From contig PBEB01000074.1 in NCBI GenBank assembly GCA_002717505.1, positions 17,164 through 81,163 of the forward strand: a DNA stretch of 64,000 bases, written 5' to 3'. The notes under the pieces were generated by a model, which saw nothing but the letters and a program-made list of their open reading frames with translations, did no database searches and was not told the origin of the DNA. The stretch is from Leptospiraceae bacterium. Its GTDB lineage: Bacteria > Spirochaetota > Leptospiria > Leptospirales > Leptonemataceae. Shown here one piece after another: positions 1-10,380 of the stretch (its first letter is position 1; each line of letters opens with the position of its first letter). The translations under genes and the position numbers were made by a program.

Positions 1-1
1 A

Positions 2-1042
2 GATTTGAATCGCAGAAGGGAGTATCTTTCTGTAGCCCGCCGATCCGGACGTTTCCTGTTGGATCTTATCTCTGAAGTGCTGGACCTTTCGAAAATGGCT
101 GCCGGACGTCTGGATCTGCAAAAGCAGCGTTTCAGGCCCTCCCATGTAGTGGAGCTTGCAGTGGAGACCTTTCAGGTCCAGGCCGAGGCCTCCGGGAATC
201 GTTTGCACCTGGAGCAACGGGGAAAAGATTCCTATTGTCTGGGTGATCCTACTCGAATTGGGCAGGTCCTGAACAATCTAATTGGAAATGCAGCCAAGTT
301 CACGGAACAGGGTGAAATTCAGGTTATAGCCCAGTTCGAATCTAACGGGGATGAGCTGGCGATTTTGTTTATTGTTCAGGATAGCGGACCCGGAATACCC
401 GATCTAGAAAGAGAAATCGTCTTCGACGAATACAGCCAGGTGCATTCAGCGGGCTGGCGAAAAAAAGGTACAGGACTGGGACTGGCCTTGAGTCGAAAGC
501 TTGCCAGGCGAATGGGTGGGGACATCCTGGTGAGGCAAAGTCCGGCGGATTTCGCGCCTACCGGTAGTCGATTCGAATTTCGCTTCGCTCTACCCCTGGA
601 TCTGCAAGGACCACCACTGGCTCAAACTGGTCGAGAGCTGCATAGCGGACGAGCTCTTGTTGTGGACGATGATGCCGTAAGTCGTATGGTAATGGAGAGT
701 CTGCTGCCGAACATAGGGCTTTCGGTGGAAAGCCTGGGCAGTGTTCAGGAGGCTCGACATCGTCTGTCGGAGGGGCACTACGAATACGTTTTTCTGGATC
801 TTGAAATTGCCGATGACTCGGGAATCGAGCTGCTGAAGTCCCTGGGTGATCGCTCGAAGGATGAAGCCTATTTTCTGGTTACGGCTCATTCCGGAGGAGA
901 TGTTGAAAATCAGGCAATGCTGGCTGGTTTCGACGCTGTACTTACCAAGCCCCTGGATATGGAAATGCTGAGGAGTTTTATCCAGGAAGAGCAAGAAGGG
1001 ACAGCCGAATCGAACGAAGAAAGGATGGCCGGTTCCGATTGA
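2..1042 (+). CDS. Hybrid sensor histidine kinase, C-terminal part (5' end outside window)
   Basis: The reading frame is open from the first bases, so the gene begins upstream of the window. The visible protein opens in the second helix of the dimerisation (HisKA) domain; the phospho-acceptor His is not in view. The ATPase domain follows with an N box (NNLIGNAAKF), a G1 box (DSGPGIPD) and a G2 box (GTGLGLALS). A receiver domain follows at about residues 215-325, with the acidic pocket VVDDD, the likely phosphorylated Asp in YVFLDLEI and the conserved Lys in LTKPLD. Known for the family: the kinase autophosphorylates on His and passes phosphate to its own receiver. Input domain, target and output are not visible. 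A short acidic tail ends the protein. Confidence 0.9.
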   Translation, partial: DLNRRREYLSVARRSGRFLLDLISEVLDLSKMAAGRLDLQKQRFRPSHVVELAVETFQVQAEASGNRLHLEQRGKDSYCLGDPTRIGQVLNNLIGNAAKFTEQGEIQVIAQFESNGDELAILFIVQDSGPGIPDLEREIVFDEYSQVHSAGWRKKGTGLGLALSRKLARRMGGDILVRQSPADFAPTGSRFEFRFALPLDLQGPPLAQTGRELHSGRALVVDDDAVSRMVMESLLPNIGLSVESLGSVQEARHRLSEGHYEYVFLDLEIADDSGIELLKSLGDRSKDEAYFLVTAHSGGDVENQAMLAGFDAVLTKPLDMEMLRSFIQEEQEGTAESNEERMAGSD

Positions 1043-1106
1043 TACGTAGTGCCAGAGTCCGAATCAAGCTGGCATTTCTCTTTTCTGAATTGATATACAG
1101 CGTTGA

Positions 1107-2351
1107 TCAAAGATCCAGTAAGCGAGCCTGAAAACCAGCTTCGCGAATGGTCTGCATGATCTGGTCTTTATGGGCGGAGTCCCTGGTTTCCACGGTAAGG
1201 TCCAGGTCTGCACTCTTAATGGACAGGGCAGAAAAAACTCGATGATGAGCTACATCTACGATATTTCCTTCGCACCGGGCAATCATATCGCTTATTCGCG
1301 CCAGTTCGCCCGGAACGTCAGTAATCTCCAACCGTATGCGAATTAACCGGCCGTCCCTGGCCAGGCTTCGAAGCATAACGAAAGCCAGAATTCGTTCATC
1401 TATGTTGCCGCCGCAAATGATAAGTCCCACTTTTCTGGATGCGAAGCGACTGGCATTTTCTGGCGATAGTAAAGCTGCCAGAGCCGCCGCCCCGGCTCCT
1501 TCGGCCACGGTCTTTTCTACACTGGCCAGAAGGGCAACGGCCCGTTCGATTTCTTTTTCGGGGGCAAGGACAATATCGGATACATGTTTTCGAATGATGT
1601 CCATAGTAAGCTTCCCGGGGGATTTCACAGCGATGCCTTCTGCAATAGTGGCTGCACCGGTGGGAGCAAGGCTTAGATCATAGAAATTATTGTAGGCGAA
1701 TGGATAGGCATCGCTCTGAACGCCGTAAACCTTAATATCAGGATTCAAGGAATGAGCTGCGATGGAAATACCTGATATTAAACCGCCTCCTCCGATGGGC
1801 ACAATCAAGGCATCTAGATCGCCATGCTGTTCTAGCATCTCGATGGCTACGGTGCCCTGACCTGCGATGACTTCAGGATCATCGTAAGGATGAACGAGAA
1901 CCAGATCCTTCTCCTTGATTCGCTCCAGGGCAACCGCATAGGATTCGTCTACATTATCCCCGGCCAGCTCCACAGTAGCGCCGAAGTTACGAGTGTGCCG
2001 GACTTTGTTTAGAGGAGTGTATCGAGGCATTATAATCGTTGCGGGAATTCCCAGCCGCTGGCAATGATAGGCCACACCCTGGGCATGGTTTCCAGCAGAC
2101 ATAGCTATTATGCCACGAGCCTTTTCTTCATCTGACAGACTCAGCAACTTATTGAGGGCGCCTCGCTCCTTAAAAGAGGCAGTAAACTGATGATTTTCGA
2201 ATTTCAGCCATACATCCGCGCCACAGAGTCCAGATAGCGTGCGCGAATGCTGAAAGGGCGTCTTTACAATAGATCCGTTAAGGTTTTTGAATGCTTGCTG
2301 GATATCCTGAAATGAGGGCGATGCACGATTTGGTTTCGGCTGTGATTGCAT
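1107..2351 (-). CDS. ilvA: Threonine ammonia-lyase (threonine dehydratase) with ACT domain
   Basis: A 414-residue PLP fold-type II enzyme that deaminates threonine to 2-oxobutanoate, the entry step to isoleucine or a catabolic reaction. The PLP lysine is K61 in the SFKERGA motif, preceded by the FENHQFT asparagine loop. The phosphate-binding GGGGLISG loop lies near residue 187. A single C-terminal ACT domain (from about 336) follows, as in the medium-length ACT-bearing threonine ammonia-lyases, and suggests allosteric control by an amino acid. The ATG follows AGGA very closely. It is convergent with the kinase gene and has no biosynthetic ilv neighbours, so whether its role is anabolic or catabolic cannot be decided here. 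Confidence 0.92.
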   Translation of the reverse strand: MQSQPKPNRASPSFQDIQQAFKNLNGSIVKTPFQHSRTLSGLCGADVWLKFENHQFTASFKERGALNKLLSLSDEEKARGIIAMSAGNHAQGVAYHCQRLGIPATIIMPRYTPLNKVRHTRNFGATVELAGDNVDESYAVALERIKEKDLVLVHPYDDPEVIAGQGTVAIEMLEQHGDLDALIVPIGGGGLISGISIAAHSLNPDIKVYGVQSDAYPFAYNNFYDLSLAPTGAATIAEGIAVKSPGKLTMDIIRKHVSDIVLAPEKEIERAVALLASVEKTVAEGAGAAALAALLSPENASRFASRKVGLIICGGNIDERILAFVMLRSLARDGRLIRIRLEITDVPGELARISDMIARCEGNIVDVAHHRVFSALSIKSADLDLTVETRDSAHKDQIMQTIREAGFQARLLDL

Positions 2352-2500
2352 ATCCTGATTCTGCGCTCTGCTAATCCCTTACTAGTTCTGGCTCATGATT
2401 TTCGCAAGACATTGGTTAGATTCTGTTTCCATGGAGCCACGATCTACGAGCTACTATGCACTAATTGATCCATCGCATTACCGCGTGCCGACCCTGGTTT

Positions 2501-3370
2501 TCAGGCAGAGTCGGAAGTATTGAGGTATCGATCCAGATTGTGGTCGATCAACTCCATTCCCGCTTCGATCTTGGCCGGCCAGGACGGCAGGGTATCATCC
2601 TCCCAGTACCAGTCCCCAACTACATTGAGAATGGGACCTGCATCGGAAAACAACGCTTTCTTTACACCGATTTGTAGGTCCTCGGTTTCCAGGGAACGGT
2701 AGGGAACGTTGGATTTGGCCAGAGGACCCAGGACAGATTCTTCCTCGGCCCCATTTATGGATGCGAAGTAATCTTTAAACTTCTTACCGGAGGCTTTCCA
2801 GCCTTTTCTGTATTCCTCCTGTTCCGGATACTTCCCGGAACTGATGGCCTTCTGCGAAAGGATAGAGATTCCTCTGGCTGAATTACTCACAAACATTCCA
2901 TAGCGAACGCATTTAAAGCGATCCGCATGCTTCAGGGTAATCTCTTCCATTGTGATTTTAGTGTAGATCATGGGCCCATAAAGCATCATCAAGGGCTCCA
3001 GCCACATGAACCCGGAAAACCAGAGAGCGATTTCAGGCGAAAGTGCTCTCGTGAGTCTCAGCATTGGTATCACCGAGAACTCCACGCTTTCTCTGTATTC
3101 CTGAGCATCCGCATATTGCACAGGTTTCCCTACAGGGCCCCGAGCCGGTACATATACGATGGCCCGCAACGGATCGTTCACTTCATTTATTACTCGATCA
3201 ATGGAATTCGCATCTGTAAGGTTAACATCATTGATGGTCCGGTCTGCGCCCTGCACAGTACCTTCCGACGAAGTAGTGCTGATGATGTATGCCTCTGGAT
3301 CTTCCTTTCGAATCGCCTGTATCGATTGCTGACCCAGTACTGCATTTCCGCCAATAATTAGATAATTCAT
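2501..3370 (-). CDS. Atypical NAD(P)-binding Rossmann / SDR-like protein
   Basis: A 289-residue soluble protein starting MNYLIIGGNAVLGQQS, a Rossmann beta-alpha-beta turn with a degenerate glycine-rich loop. The ATG at 3370 is chosen over an in-frame codon 17 residues upstream because GGGAAGAG sits just before it and the dinucleotide fold starts at once. The nearest match to the SDR active site is YTKIT, which does not have Lys four residues after Tyr, so canonical SDR chemistry is doubtful. A nucleotide-sugar or sensor role is equally possible. Substrate unknown. It is divergent from the beta-lactamase-fold gene, with about 140 bp between the starts. Confidence 0.7.
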   Translation of the reverse strand: MNYLIIGGNAVLGQQSIQAIRKEDPEAYIISTTSSEGTVQGADRTINDVNLTDANSIDRVINEVNDPLRAIVYVPARGPVGKPVQYADAQEYRESVEFSVIPMLRLTRALSPEIALWFSGFMWLEPLMMLYGPMIYTKITMEEITLKHADRFKCVRYGMFVSNSARGISILSQKAISSGKYPEQEEYRKGWKASGKKFKDYFASINGAEEESVLGPLAKSNVPYRSLETEDLQIGVKKALFSDAGPILNVVGDWYWEDDTLPSWPAKIEAGMELIDHNLDRYLNTSDSA

Positions 3371-3508
3371 AACTCTTCCCAATTTTGATTGCACTATATG
3401 TAAGCCGGTTCTGAAGAGCAACCAATTGACGGATATTCCATTATAAACTCGACAGATGAAAGACGGGGTTTCATTGATGCAATAGAAAGAGAACCTTCGG
3501 GGGAGTGT

Positions 3509-4999
3509 ATGAAGAATTGGAAGATTGTGGTATCCATAGGAGCAGTTGTGCTGGCCGTCGCATTGCTTGCGGTAGTTTCGATGCTAGCTCCTATAGGAAG
3601 CGGCTACTATGCAAAATATCTTTGCTCTCAGCTATTTGTTTCCGGCCGCGAAGATGTTGAGCGGATCGTAGAAGAAGAAATCAAGCCCACGAATCCTTTG
3701 TTTGGCATGGTAAGTCATGAATTGGATCGGGAAGAAAAAACCGTCCGGGCAGTGACTCTGGGCCTCTTTAGTCCTACTCTTGCCATCTATCGCCCTGAAG
3801 TGGGTTGCACTCTGGCCGTAAAGGTGACTCGTGAGGAATTGATGGCGCAGGTACAGGGCCTGTCCTTTGATCGTTCTGTTGATCCTGCGGAATGGCCCCG
3901 CGGAAGTTCTGCCCCCATTGCCGATGAAGCTACCGAAGCGATGGATACATTGAATCTTGCCGAAGATTTGAATCCGCCGGTTATTACCAGGAATGGCATG
4001 ACTTTGAGTACCCGCCGATTAAAGCAAGTGCTGGATTGGGCCTTCAGCGAACCAGAAGATGGAAGAAGGCAAACCCAGGCTGTGGTCATAGTCTATCGCG
4101 GTAAACTGATTGCTGAACGGTACGCTGACGGATTCAACAAAGACACTCCGGTTCTGGGCTGGTCCATGTCCAAGACGGCTACAGCCACCCTGGCTGGCAT
4201 GATGGTCCTGGACGGAAAACTGGATATTTCGGAGTCGGCGAATGTGCCCGAATGGGAGGATGACCCGGAACGAAGCGCCATCACTACCAATGATTTGCTC
4301 CACATGTCTTCCGGATTGGACTTTTCAGAAGTGTATCAACCCTTTAACGATGCTCCGGAGATGCTATACAATAGCGCCGATATGGCGGCTTATGCTGCCA
4401 GCCAATCTCCCGCTTATGTGCCAGGCACTCGGTGGTACTACTCCAGCGGTGATACGAATCTTCTGGCCCGGATTCTAAGGGATCTTTCCGGAGGAACTCT
4501 GGTGGATGTTCAGAGCTATGCGCGAAATCGGCTTTTTAATGAGCTGGGTATGAACACGGTTTATTTCGAGCCGGATCCGTCCGGGACGTTCGTGGGTTCC
4601 AGCTATATGTATGCTTCTGCTCGCGATTGGGCGAGGTTGGGGCTTCTGTTGCAGAACGATGGTATCTGGAATGGAAAGCGAATTCTTCCAGAGGGCTGGG
4701 TAGAATACATGCGAACTCCTGCCAGCGATTCCGATGGGCAATACGGCGCCCAGCTCTGGCTGAATGCCGGTCGGGATAATGAAGAAGTGATTCCGGAAAG
4801 AAGATTTCAGTCCTTGCCCAAAAACATGTTCTATATGTCCGGGTATAATGGACAGAACGTTGTGGTTCTACCGGATGAAGAACTCATTGTTGTGCGCCTG
4901 GGAGTTACCCATGATCGAAACAATTGGAACATAGAGAAACTGGTAGTAGGATCTTTGCAGGCTCTGGGATTGCGTGAATACGTTGAGTCATTAGATTAG
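3509..4999 (+). CDS. Membrane-anchored serine hydrolase of the class C beta-lactamase fold
   Basis: A 496-residue protein with one N-terminal hydrophobic segment (about residues 8-30, a signal anchor) and a beta-lactamase/esterase domain from about 165. The nucleophile motif is S219-M-S-K222 and the second motif is Y311-S-S. The third motif region reads GYNGQNVVV rather than a KTG triad, as in 6-aminohexanoate-dimer-hydrolase and EstB-like relatives. These enzymes hydrolyse amides or esters, or edit cell wall peptides; true beta-lactamase activity should not be assumed. The start is supported by GGGGGAG a few bases before the ATG. It is a single gene. Confidence 0.85.
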   Translation: MKNWKIVVSIGAVVLAVALLAVVSMLAPIGSGYYAKYLCSQLFVSGREDVERIVEEEIKPTNPLFGMVSHELDREEKTVRAVTLGLFSPTLAIYRPEVGCTLAVKVTREELMAQVQGLSFDRSVDPAEWPRGSSAPIADEATEAMDTLNLAEDLNPPVITRNGMTLSTRRLKQVLDWAFSEPEDGRRQTQAVVIVYRGKLIAERYADGFNKDTPVLGWSMSKTATATLAGMMVLDGKLDISESANVPEWEDDPERSAITTNDLLHMSSGLDFSEVYQPFNDAPEMLYNSADMAAYAASQSPAYVPGTRWYYSSGDTNLLARILRDLSGGTLVDVQSYARNRLFNELGMNTVYFEPDPSGTFVGSSYMYASARDWARLGLLLQNDGIWNGKRILPEGWVEYMRTPASDSDGQYGAQLWLNAGRDNEEVIPERRFQSLPKNMFYMSGYNGQNVVVLPDEELIVVRLGVTHDRNNWNIEKLVVGSLQALGLREYVESLD

Positions 5000-5319
5000 A
5001 AAACAGAAAAGCCTGCAACATTGGAGCAGGGGAGGGAGCTTCGGGATTCGTTTGAATTCGAGGCTCTCGCTCCTCGCCAATCCTGCATTCTTTCCATCTA
5101 ACGTTGAATGCTTCGCGCCCACCAACAAAAACCTAAGAACCATGGAATCTATGAGCAGGAGCCAATCGGCTTGGCGCATATTTCTGACTTGATGTCAGCG
5201 TATCGATCAGGGGCATCATGAGCTGCTACGGTCCGGTAACGTCACAAAAAAGTAAGCCGGACATACTATAGTTTCTAAATCATTACTGGACACCTGGTTG
5301 CCCCGCTTCACGTTTTGTC
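5000..5319. other. Intergenic region, 320 bp
   Basis: No coding region or RNA gene was recognised. A TATAGT hexamer at 5267-5272, about 50 bp before the next start codon, could be a -10 element for the giant gene downstream, but a convincing -35 box at the right spacing is missing. Confidence 0.3.
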
Positions 5320-8300
5320 ATGCTTCTGTCAGACCTTCATAACTCCGTAAAGGACCAGTTCCTCGATTCGGTAAATGATGCCCTGGATAAAGGCATCATG
5401 GACGCTGAAACCATTAGAATGCTGATCGTATCTCCCACGGAAGACAGAAGTGCATTGATCATTCAGTTCAGCGATGAATACGAGGAATTCCTCTATTTAG
5501 AATTCGTAGATACGGATCCCATTGGCTACATCAACATCTCTCCCTGGCTGGATGCATGCGATGCCCTGGACTCCGAAGTAGGCGAACTAAGCGATTCAGA
5601 ATCTGCTCAGCTAAAGAGGATTCGTCAACGGCATGAAAAAGTCGGACCCGCTATTTCTTTGGAAACAATACCGGAAGGATTCCGCAGGCAGCGTATGGAG
5701 TTGCTTCGGGAAACCATGCTCCAGGAAGTGCAGTCCGGCCTCCGTCTGGCGGCAGCGGAACTGGCCCATCGCTTCCATCACGTTGTACCGATTGTGACCA
5801 AGAAGCTAGTTTTCGAAAATGAAGATCACAATGACACCGTGGCTTTCTGCCACGAACTGGGCCAGGGACCTTTCTATCATGCGCTGGTGCATCTTCCGGA
5901 AGTCATTCTGACCTATCCGTTCCTGAAATTTACGGACAAGGGATTTGTGTTGTTTTATCCGGAAGGAAGTATTCAGGAAGAGGATGACAATGAAATCTCC
6001 AGCGTAACATCGTTTGAGGCAGAAGAGATGCGCTTCGCCCGAATGAGCGACGACGGATCCGATTTTGTATTTCGAATGAAAGATCAATTCCAGGATTGGA
6101 AGATCGACGGAGGACATATCCACGAGGAATGGGGCGATTTTTCTGAAGAAGAACTACTGAACGGATTTCGCCGTTTTCTCCAGGAGCATCCGGAACTGGA
6201 AATTGACCTGCAGACCGTGCCGCACCCGGTAAGCAATCGCAAAGACTTTGAGCAGTGGATGGACCGCCTGGTGGAATTCAATCTGAAACTCGGATATGAT
6301 CAATTCACTGCCATTCTGGATATGGGCGAAGAAGCCGTGGAAGCGGCTCTGGCCATCATGCCAGATACTTATTCCCAGAAGGACCGGCTGAAGATTCGTC
6401 GCGCTCAGCGAAGCATGGAGACCGGCAATTTTGCTCGAGCGTTGAAACAGTTTCAGGAAATCCAAAACCTGTCTTCGCATTACGATCCAGAATTGCTCTA
6501 TCTTTACTCCGTTACGGGAGAAGACCATGTCTTTGAAAAAAAGCTGGATGAATTACAAAGTGAAGGCGCCGCAAAAGGCGAAGTGAAGCTACCTGTCTGG
6601 CTTCATAGGGTTCGCAAGAATTACACGGATCCTGCCTCTTTGCAGGGACTGCAGCAGGAACTCTCAGAATTTGTACAGGAACGTGAGGGCTATAGAGATC
6701 AAAGCTATGCTCTATTCAATCTTGCTATTGTTTTCGCGGGGCTGGGAAAAATCGGCGAAGCGCTGGCTACTATTCGTCGGGTGGACTTTACAGAGAGTTT
6801 TCTCTCTTCAATAGCCAGTGCTGAGCTAGCGGTGCATCCTGAATTGGTGGCTGCCTGGGTGGAGATGAAATCCGAACGGGAAGAAGCGGAAGCTCTGTCC
6901 CAGGCGCTGCGAGAGGGGCCGGAGCAGGAGGAAATCGAGGATCGTCGAAAAGCCGAAGAAAGCGACTCAGAGTTGGAATTTGTCTTTCAGTCCGAACTGG
7001 AGCACGAATCCAAAGTGGACTGGGCTGATTTTTTCGGACCGCGTCGGTTGCTGCGCGCCCGGGATGAAACCCTGGAACTGCTGGCAGTGGATCTGGACGC
7101 TCAATCTGTTCAATCAATCCATTCAATACCTCTAGAAGCAGATGCCGGAGATTACTCATTTCAGCTGAGCGGAAATCATCTCTTCGTGCTGCGCTACAAC
7201 TCTGAGAGTATAGTTCAGTATGATATTCAAGACGACCAATTCGAGCTGGTTGCCACTTATTCGCATAAAGCCCGAAACTCCAGATATAGATTGATAGGTG
7301 TACATGACGGCCATCTTTACGCTTCCGCCGGTCCACGAATGGAAATATTTGCGGTGGGAGAGACGGCAGAGGTTCCTCTTTCGCAGGTATTATATAAGCT
7401 TCCCGACGAATCTGTATATTTCATTGCAGGCTATAAGAACATCATCTATGCAGGAAGCCGCGATTTGACCACAATCGATGTTTCCGACCCTTTCAAGCCT
7501 CAGGTGCTTTCTAGCCTGGCTCCCTTTTCCAGTTCTACTCCACATGAAATACAATTCTGGGACCATTTCTTACTGGCAGACTATCTTTATGACATCAAGG
7601 TTCCGGCTTCGCCCCGGCAAATTGATGACATCTGTCGTGACCATGCTCCGCTGCGAGTGTTTGGTTCTGACTCGAAGGATGCGCTGCCCGAACATGTACC
7701 GGGATTATTTAGCTGCGGCGATGACCAGGGAATGCTAAGACAGATTCTTCATAAGGATGGAGTGTTTTCAGGCGTTCGTATCTGGCAAAACGTTATGGAT
7801 CAGGAAAGAGAATTTCCCAAAAGAAGCGTTTATCCTGTATGCTCCATGCTCTGCGGAGATCGACTGGTTGCGGTGAATCGCGATGAAATCTTTTTCTTCG
7901 AACGCTTTCCCGCGAAAGTCAGGCCCACCATGGATGGTCAGAGTCTTCTGGAATCGTCAGTTAAGGGTATGCTACAGGAATACTCTTCCACTGATTCCTC
8001 GGAGAAAGCAACCGTTGGTGGGATCAGGATTATCCTGGAGTCCTATGGTGCCGAAATAAAGATTTTGCCAGCAGTGAGTATCCCTTCGGTGGGCTCAATG
8101 ACTCCATTGATAGAGAAGCATCTCTTCTATTCCAGAGACAATCCCGACTTTGTGGAAGGAGCGATTGTCCGCGTGGACGATGAGACTCTGGCCCAGTTTT
8201 GCAGATCGCTTCCCGAGCTCCAGGAAATGGCCTCGGGTCAGGTTTTTGTAAGCATCTCCCATCGTCTGGACGGGCAGGTGCAGCTTACAGAACCTTATTA

Positions 8301-10065
8301 TCTGGAATGGAAGGTAGAAGATCGGCCCTGGATTCCAGCTCGAACTGGAGCCGTAGAAGTAGGATTACCCACAAGCACTCGGGAGATTTTACTCACGAAG
8401 AATGCAAATCTCTGGAAATCGCTACGAGAAGCGGCCGCAGGCGATGAGACGGTTCTTCAGGAGTTGCTGGATATTTCGCTGGAGGATTCATCAGAAGATG
8501 AGAGCGAAACCGATATTCCTCTTACCGCTGTCCGAGCCATTGCTCGCATTCCAGATGCTGGACTGGTACATAACATTTTCATGGCCGGGGTTGCCGGTCA
8601 CCTGGGGAACCTTTCCGCATCTGAGTTGAGAGACCTGGATCTGGAATTACTTAAAAATGTGAAAAAGGAGGGCATCTCCGCAGATTATTTATACATACTG
8701 CTCCGACATCTCTGGGAGATCGCCAGCTCAGATCTCAATCGGTCCATTCTGAAATCAGTGTTGCAGAAGATTGGTGGCGAAATGGCCGCTATTCTGGCAT
8801 TTCGCCTGGAGGAGTGGGAGAACGAAGATCTAAAAGAAGCTGTAAAGGAAGTGCTGGAGAATCCCTATTTTAACTATTACTCCTTTCGCGGAGAGGATGG
8901 TGCCGCTGGCTTCGAGGGACCGGACCTTTCGATGCTACCTGTATCCCTTCTGGCGCCCCACAGGGATTTGTTGCGAAACCGTTTAAAAGAAATCTCGGAG
9001 ACCAGAGCTGACATAGATAGCCTGGTTCCTTTCTGGCAAATGTTAACCACCCTGGGGGAGCCGCCTGCACTGGAGCTAGTAGCGGAGAAGAATCTTCGTG
9101 CCAAGGAATATCTGGAAGGCTCATCCTTTGGCTTTGGTAAAGATTCTGATGATGAGCCGGAAAGCCCGGATGCATTCTCCGTTCGTCTCGAGCGAAGACT
9201 CCGGGTTCAGGAAATGCATAACCGCCTCTTACGAATTCAGAAAGGAGAGAGCATTCCTCTTTTCAGTGAAGAATGGAAACCGGAACCTTTTCGTCGATCC
9301 TGGGTGGGGCTCTGGTCTACGCTTCTCGATTACGGGGAAGAGGTAACAGGAGACCGCAATGGCTACCAGAAAAGCGTGCTACAGGCGCTGGAAAATAATC
9401 TGGAACGGGAAGAAGAGACTTTCAATGGAGATCTCACACTTTCGCTGCGATTTCTCGATTACGTCCTGACTCAAATTTCCGAGGATCCATCCATCGCCGA
9501 AGCATCGTCCTCTCTATTTGCCGCGCTGGATGCGCAGAAACATCGACTTCCTGAAAATGAAAACTTCCGCTCCTTGAAACATAAAGGTCTGCTATCCATC
9601 CTTCAATCCGCCTGGAATGACGTGAAAGAGAAGAACTTTTCAGAAGCACACAGAAAGTGCGACGCAATACTGGCCATGGATCCCTCCATGGGACAGGCTT
9701 ATTTTCTGAAAGGGAGGCTTATCTGGTTGGAGGAAGGAATCCAGGCCTATCTGGTGCAGGCCGAGGATTTCTACAAAAAGGCCACAGGGGATCGGGCTGG
9801 ACTTGCTCGACTCTATAACATGACCGGTTGTGCTTATGACGAACTCAAGGACCCTGCGAGAGCCATTCCATTCTTCGAAAAGGCTGCAGCCGAGGTCCCC
9901 GAAGAGGCGATGTATATTGCGAACATCGCAGAATGCTATTATAAACTGAACAAACCGGAAAAGGCCCTACAATACGCCGGACATGCGAAGAACAAAGGTG
10001 CGAATTCTGAGATTATTCAGAAAATTCTAGCCAATTCCGGTGTCATCTCCGGCGTCGCAGAATAG
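5320..10065 (+). CDS. Giant cytoplasmic TPR / beta-propeller-like protein of unknown function
   Basis: 1581 residues, acidic, with no signal peptide or membrane segment, so probably cytoplasmic. Residues 1-330 contain no domain I recognise. Residues about 355-520 look helical and TPR-like (RAQRSMETGNFARALKQFQEI). Residues about 568-880 are beta-rich, with blade-like repeats such as NIIYAGSRDLTTIDVSDPFK, which resembles LVIVD/propeller proteins. Residues about 1090-1210 are helical and HEAT-like. The last 150 residues carry clear TPR units (GQAYFLKGRLIW, ARLYNMTGCAYDELKDPARA, YIANIAECYYKLNKPEKALQ). The ATG has no good ribosome site. It converges on the SUKH-LRR gene, which also has TPRs; a scaffold role is inferred only from domain content. 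Confidence 0.75.
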   Translation: MLLSDLHNSVKDQFLDSVNDALDKGIMDAETIRMLIVSPTEDRSALIIQFSDEYEEFLYLEFVDTDPIGYINISPWLDACDALDSEVGELSDSESAQLKRIRQRHEKVGPAISLETIPEGFRRQRMELLRETMLQEVQSGLRLAAAELAHRFHHVVPIVTKKLVFENEDHNDTVAFCHELGQGPFYHALVHLPEVILTYPFLKFTDKGFVLFYPEGSIQEEDDNEISSVTSFEAEEMRFARMSDDGSDFVFRMKDQFQDWKIDGGHIHEEWGDFSEEELLNGFRRFLQEHPELEIDLQTVPHPVSNRKDFEQWMDRLVEFNLKLGYDQFTAILDMGEEAVEAALAIMPDTYSQKDRLKIRRAQRSMETGNFARALKQFQEIQNLSSHYDPELLYLYSVTGEDHVFEKKLDELQSEGAAKGEVKLPVWLHRVRKNYTDPASLQGLQQELSEFVQEREGYRDQSYALFNLAIVFAGLGKIGEALATIRRVDFTESFLSSIASAELAVHPELVAAWVEMKSEREEAEALSQALREGPEQEEIEDRRKAEESDSELEFVFQSELEHESKVDWADFFGPRRLLRARDETLELLAVDLDAQSVQSIHSIPLEADAGDYSFQLSGNHLFVLRYNSESIVQYDIQDDQFELVATYSHKARNSRYRLIGVHDGHLYASAGPRMEIFAVGETAEVPLSQVLYKLPDESVYFIAGYKNIIYAGSRDLTTIDVSDPFKPQVLSSLAPFSSSTPHEIQFWDHFLLADYLYDIKVPASPRQIDDICRDHAPLRVFGSDSKDALPEHVPGLFSCGDDQGMLRQILHKDGVFSGVRIWQNVMDQEREFPKRSVYPVCSMLCGDRLVAVNRDEIFFFERFPAKVRPTMDGQSLLESSVKGMLQEYSSTDSSEKATVGGIRIILESYGAEIKILPAVSIPSVGSMTPLIEKHLFYSRDNPDFVEGAIVRVDDETLAQFCRSLPELQEMASGQVFVSISHRLDGQVQLTEPYYLEWKVEDRPWIPARTGAVEVGLPTSTREILLTKNANLWKSLREAAAGDETVLQELLDISLEDSSEDESETDIPLTAVRAIARIPDAGLVHNIFMAGVAGHLGNLSASELRDLDLELLKNVKKEGISADYLYILLRHLWEIASSDLNRSILKSVLQKIGGEMAAILAFRLEEWENEDLKEAVKEVLENPYFNYYSFRGEDGAAGFEGPDLSMLPVSLLAPHRDLLRNRLKEISETRADIDSLVPFWQMLTTLGEPPALELVAEKNLRAKEYLEGSSFGFGKDSDDEPESPDAFSVRLERRLRVQEMHNRLLRIQKGESIPLFSEEWKPEPFRRSWVGLWSTLLDYGEEVTGDRNGYQKSVLQALENNLEREEETFNGDLTLSLRFLDYVLTQISEDPSIAEASSSLFAALDAQKHRLPENENFRSLKHKGLLSILQSAWNDVKEKNFSEAHRKCDAILAMDPSMGQAYFLKGRLIWLEEGIQAYLVQAEDFYKKATGDRAGLARLYNMTGCAYDELKDPARAIPFFEKAAAEVPEEAMYIANIAECYYKLNKPEKALQYAGHAKNKGANSEIIQKILANSGVISGVAE

Positions 10066-10380
10066 AGATAGAGCGTACGGACAATCCTGATGCCGGCAAG
10101 GGCTGATATGGCGATCCATGGCTACAAATGTGCGAGCCCTTTGGTTTAAAAAAAGGCAATGCTTCCAATCCCCGGTTTTGATACTAGCCATGATTAAGTG
10201 AAGCTATGTTTCTCGGATGATTACAGGGGCTCAGAGAAGCGCCGGATTTCTGGTGGAACGCATTCTCACGGTATTGCGCGTCCAGGATTGCAGGTCTTGC
10301 CTTACAGTGATGCCAGGCCTCGTTTTTCGGCGCAATTCGCACCTCTAACCTGGGTTTTCCCTTCTGATGGATGGCATTCT
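10066..10380. other. Intergenic region between convergent giant genes, 315 bp
   Basis: No gene is supported. An open frame on the plus strand here runs into the coding sequence of the LRR gene and has no homology. No strong terminator hairpin was found for either convergent gene. Confidence 0.4.

Noticed and set aside
3228..3425. Alternative minus-strand start region upstream of the Rossmann protein
   Set aside because: A different frame covering the same DNA; the Rossmann frame has the ribosome site and the fold.
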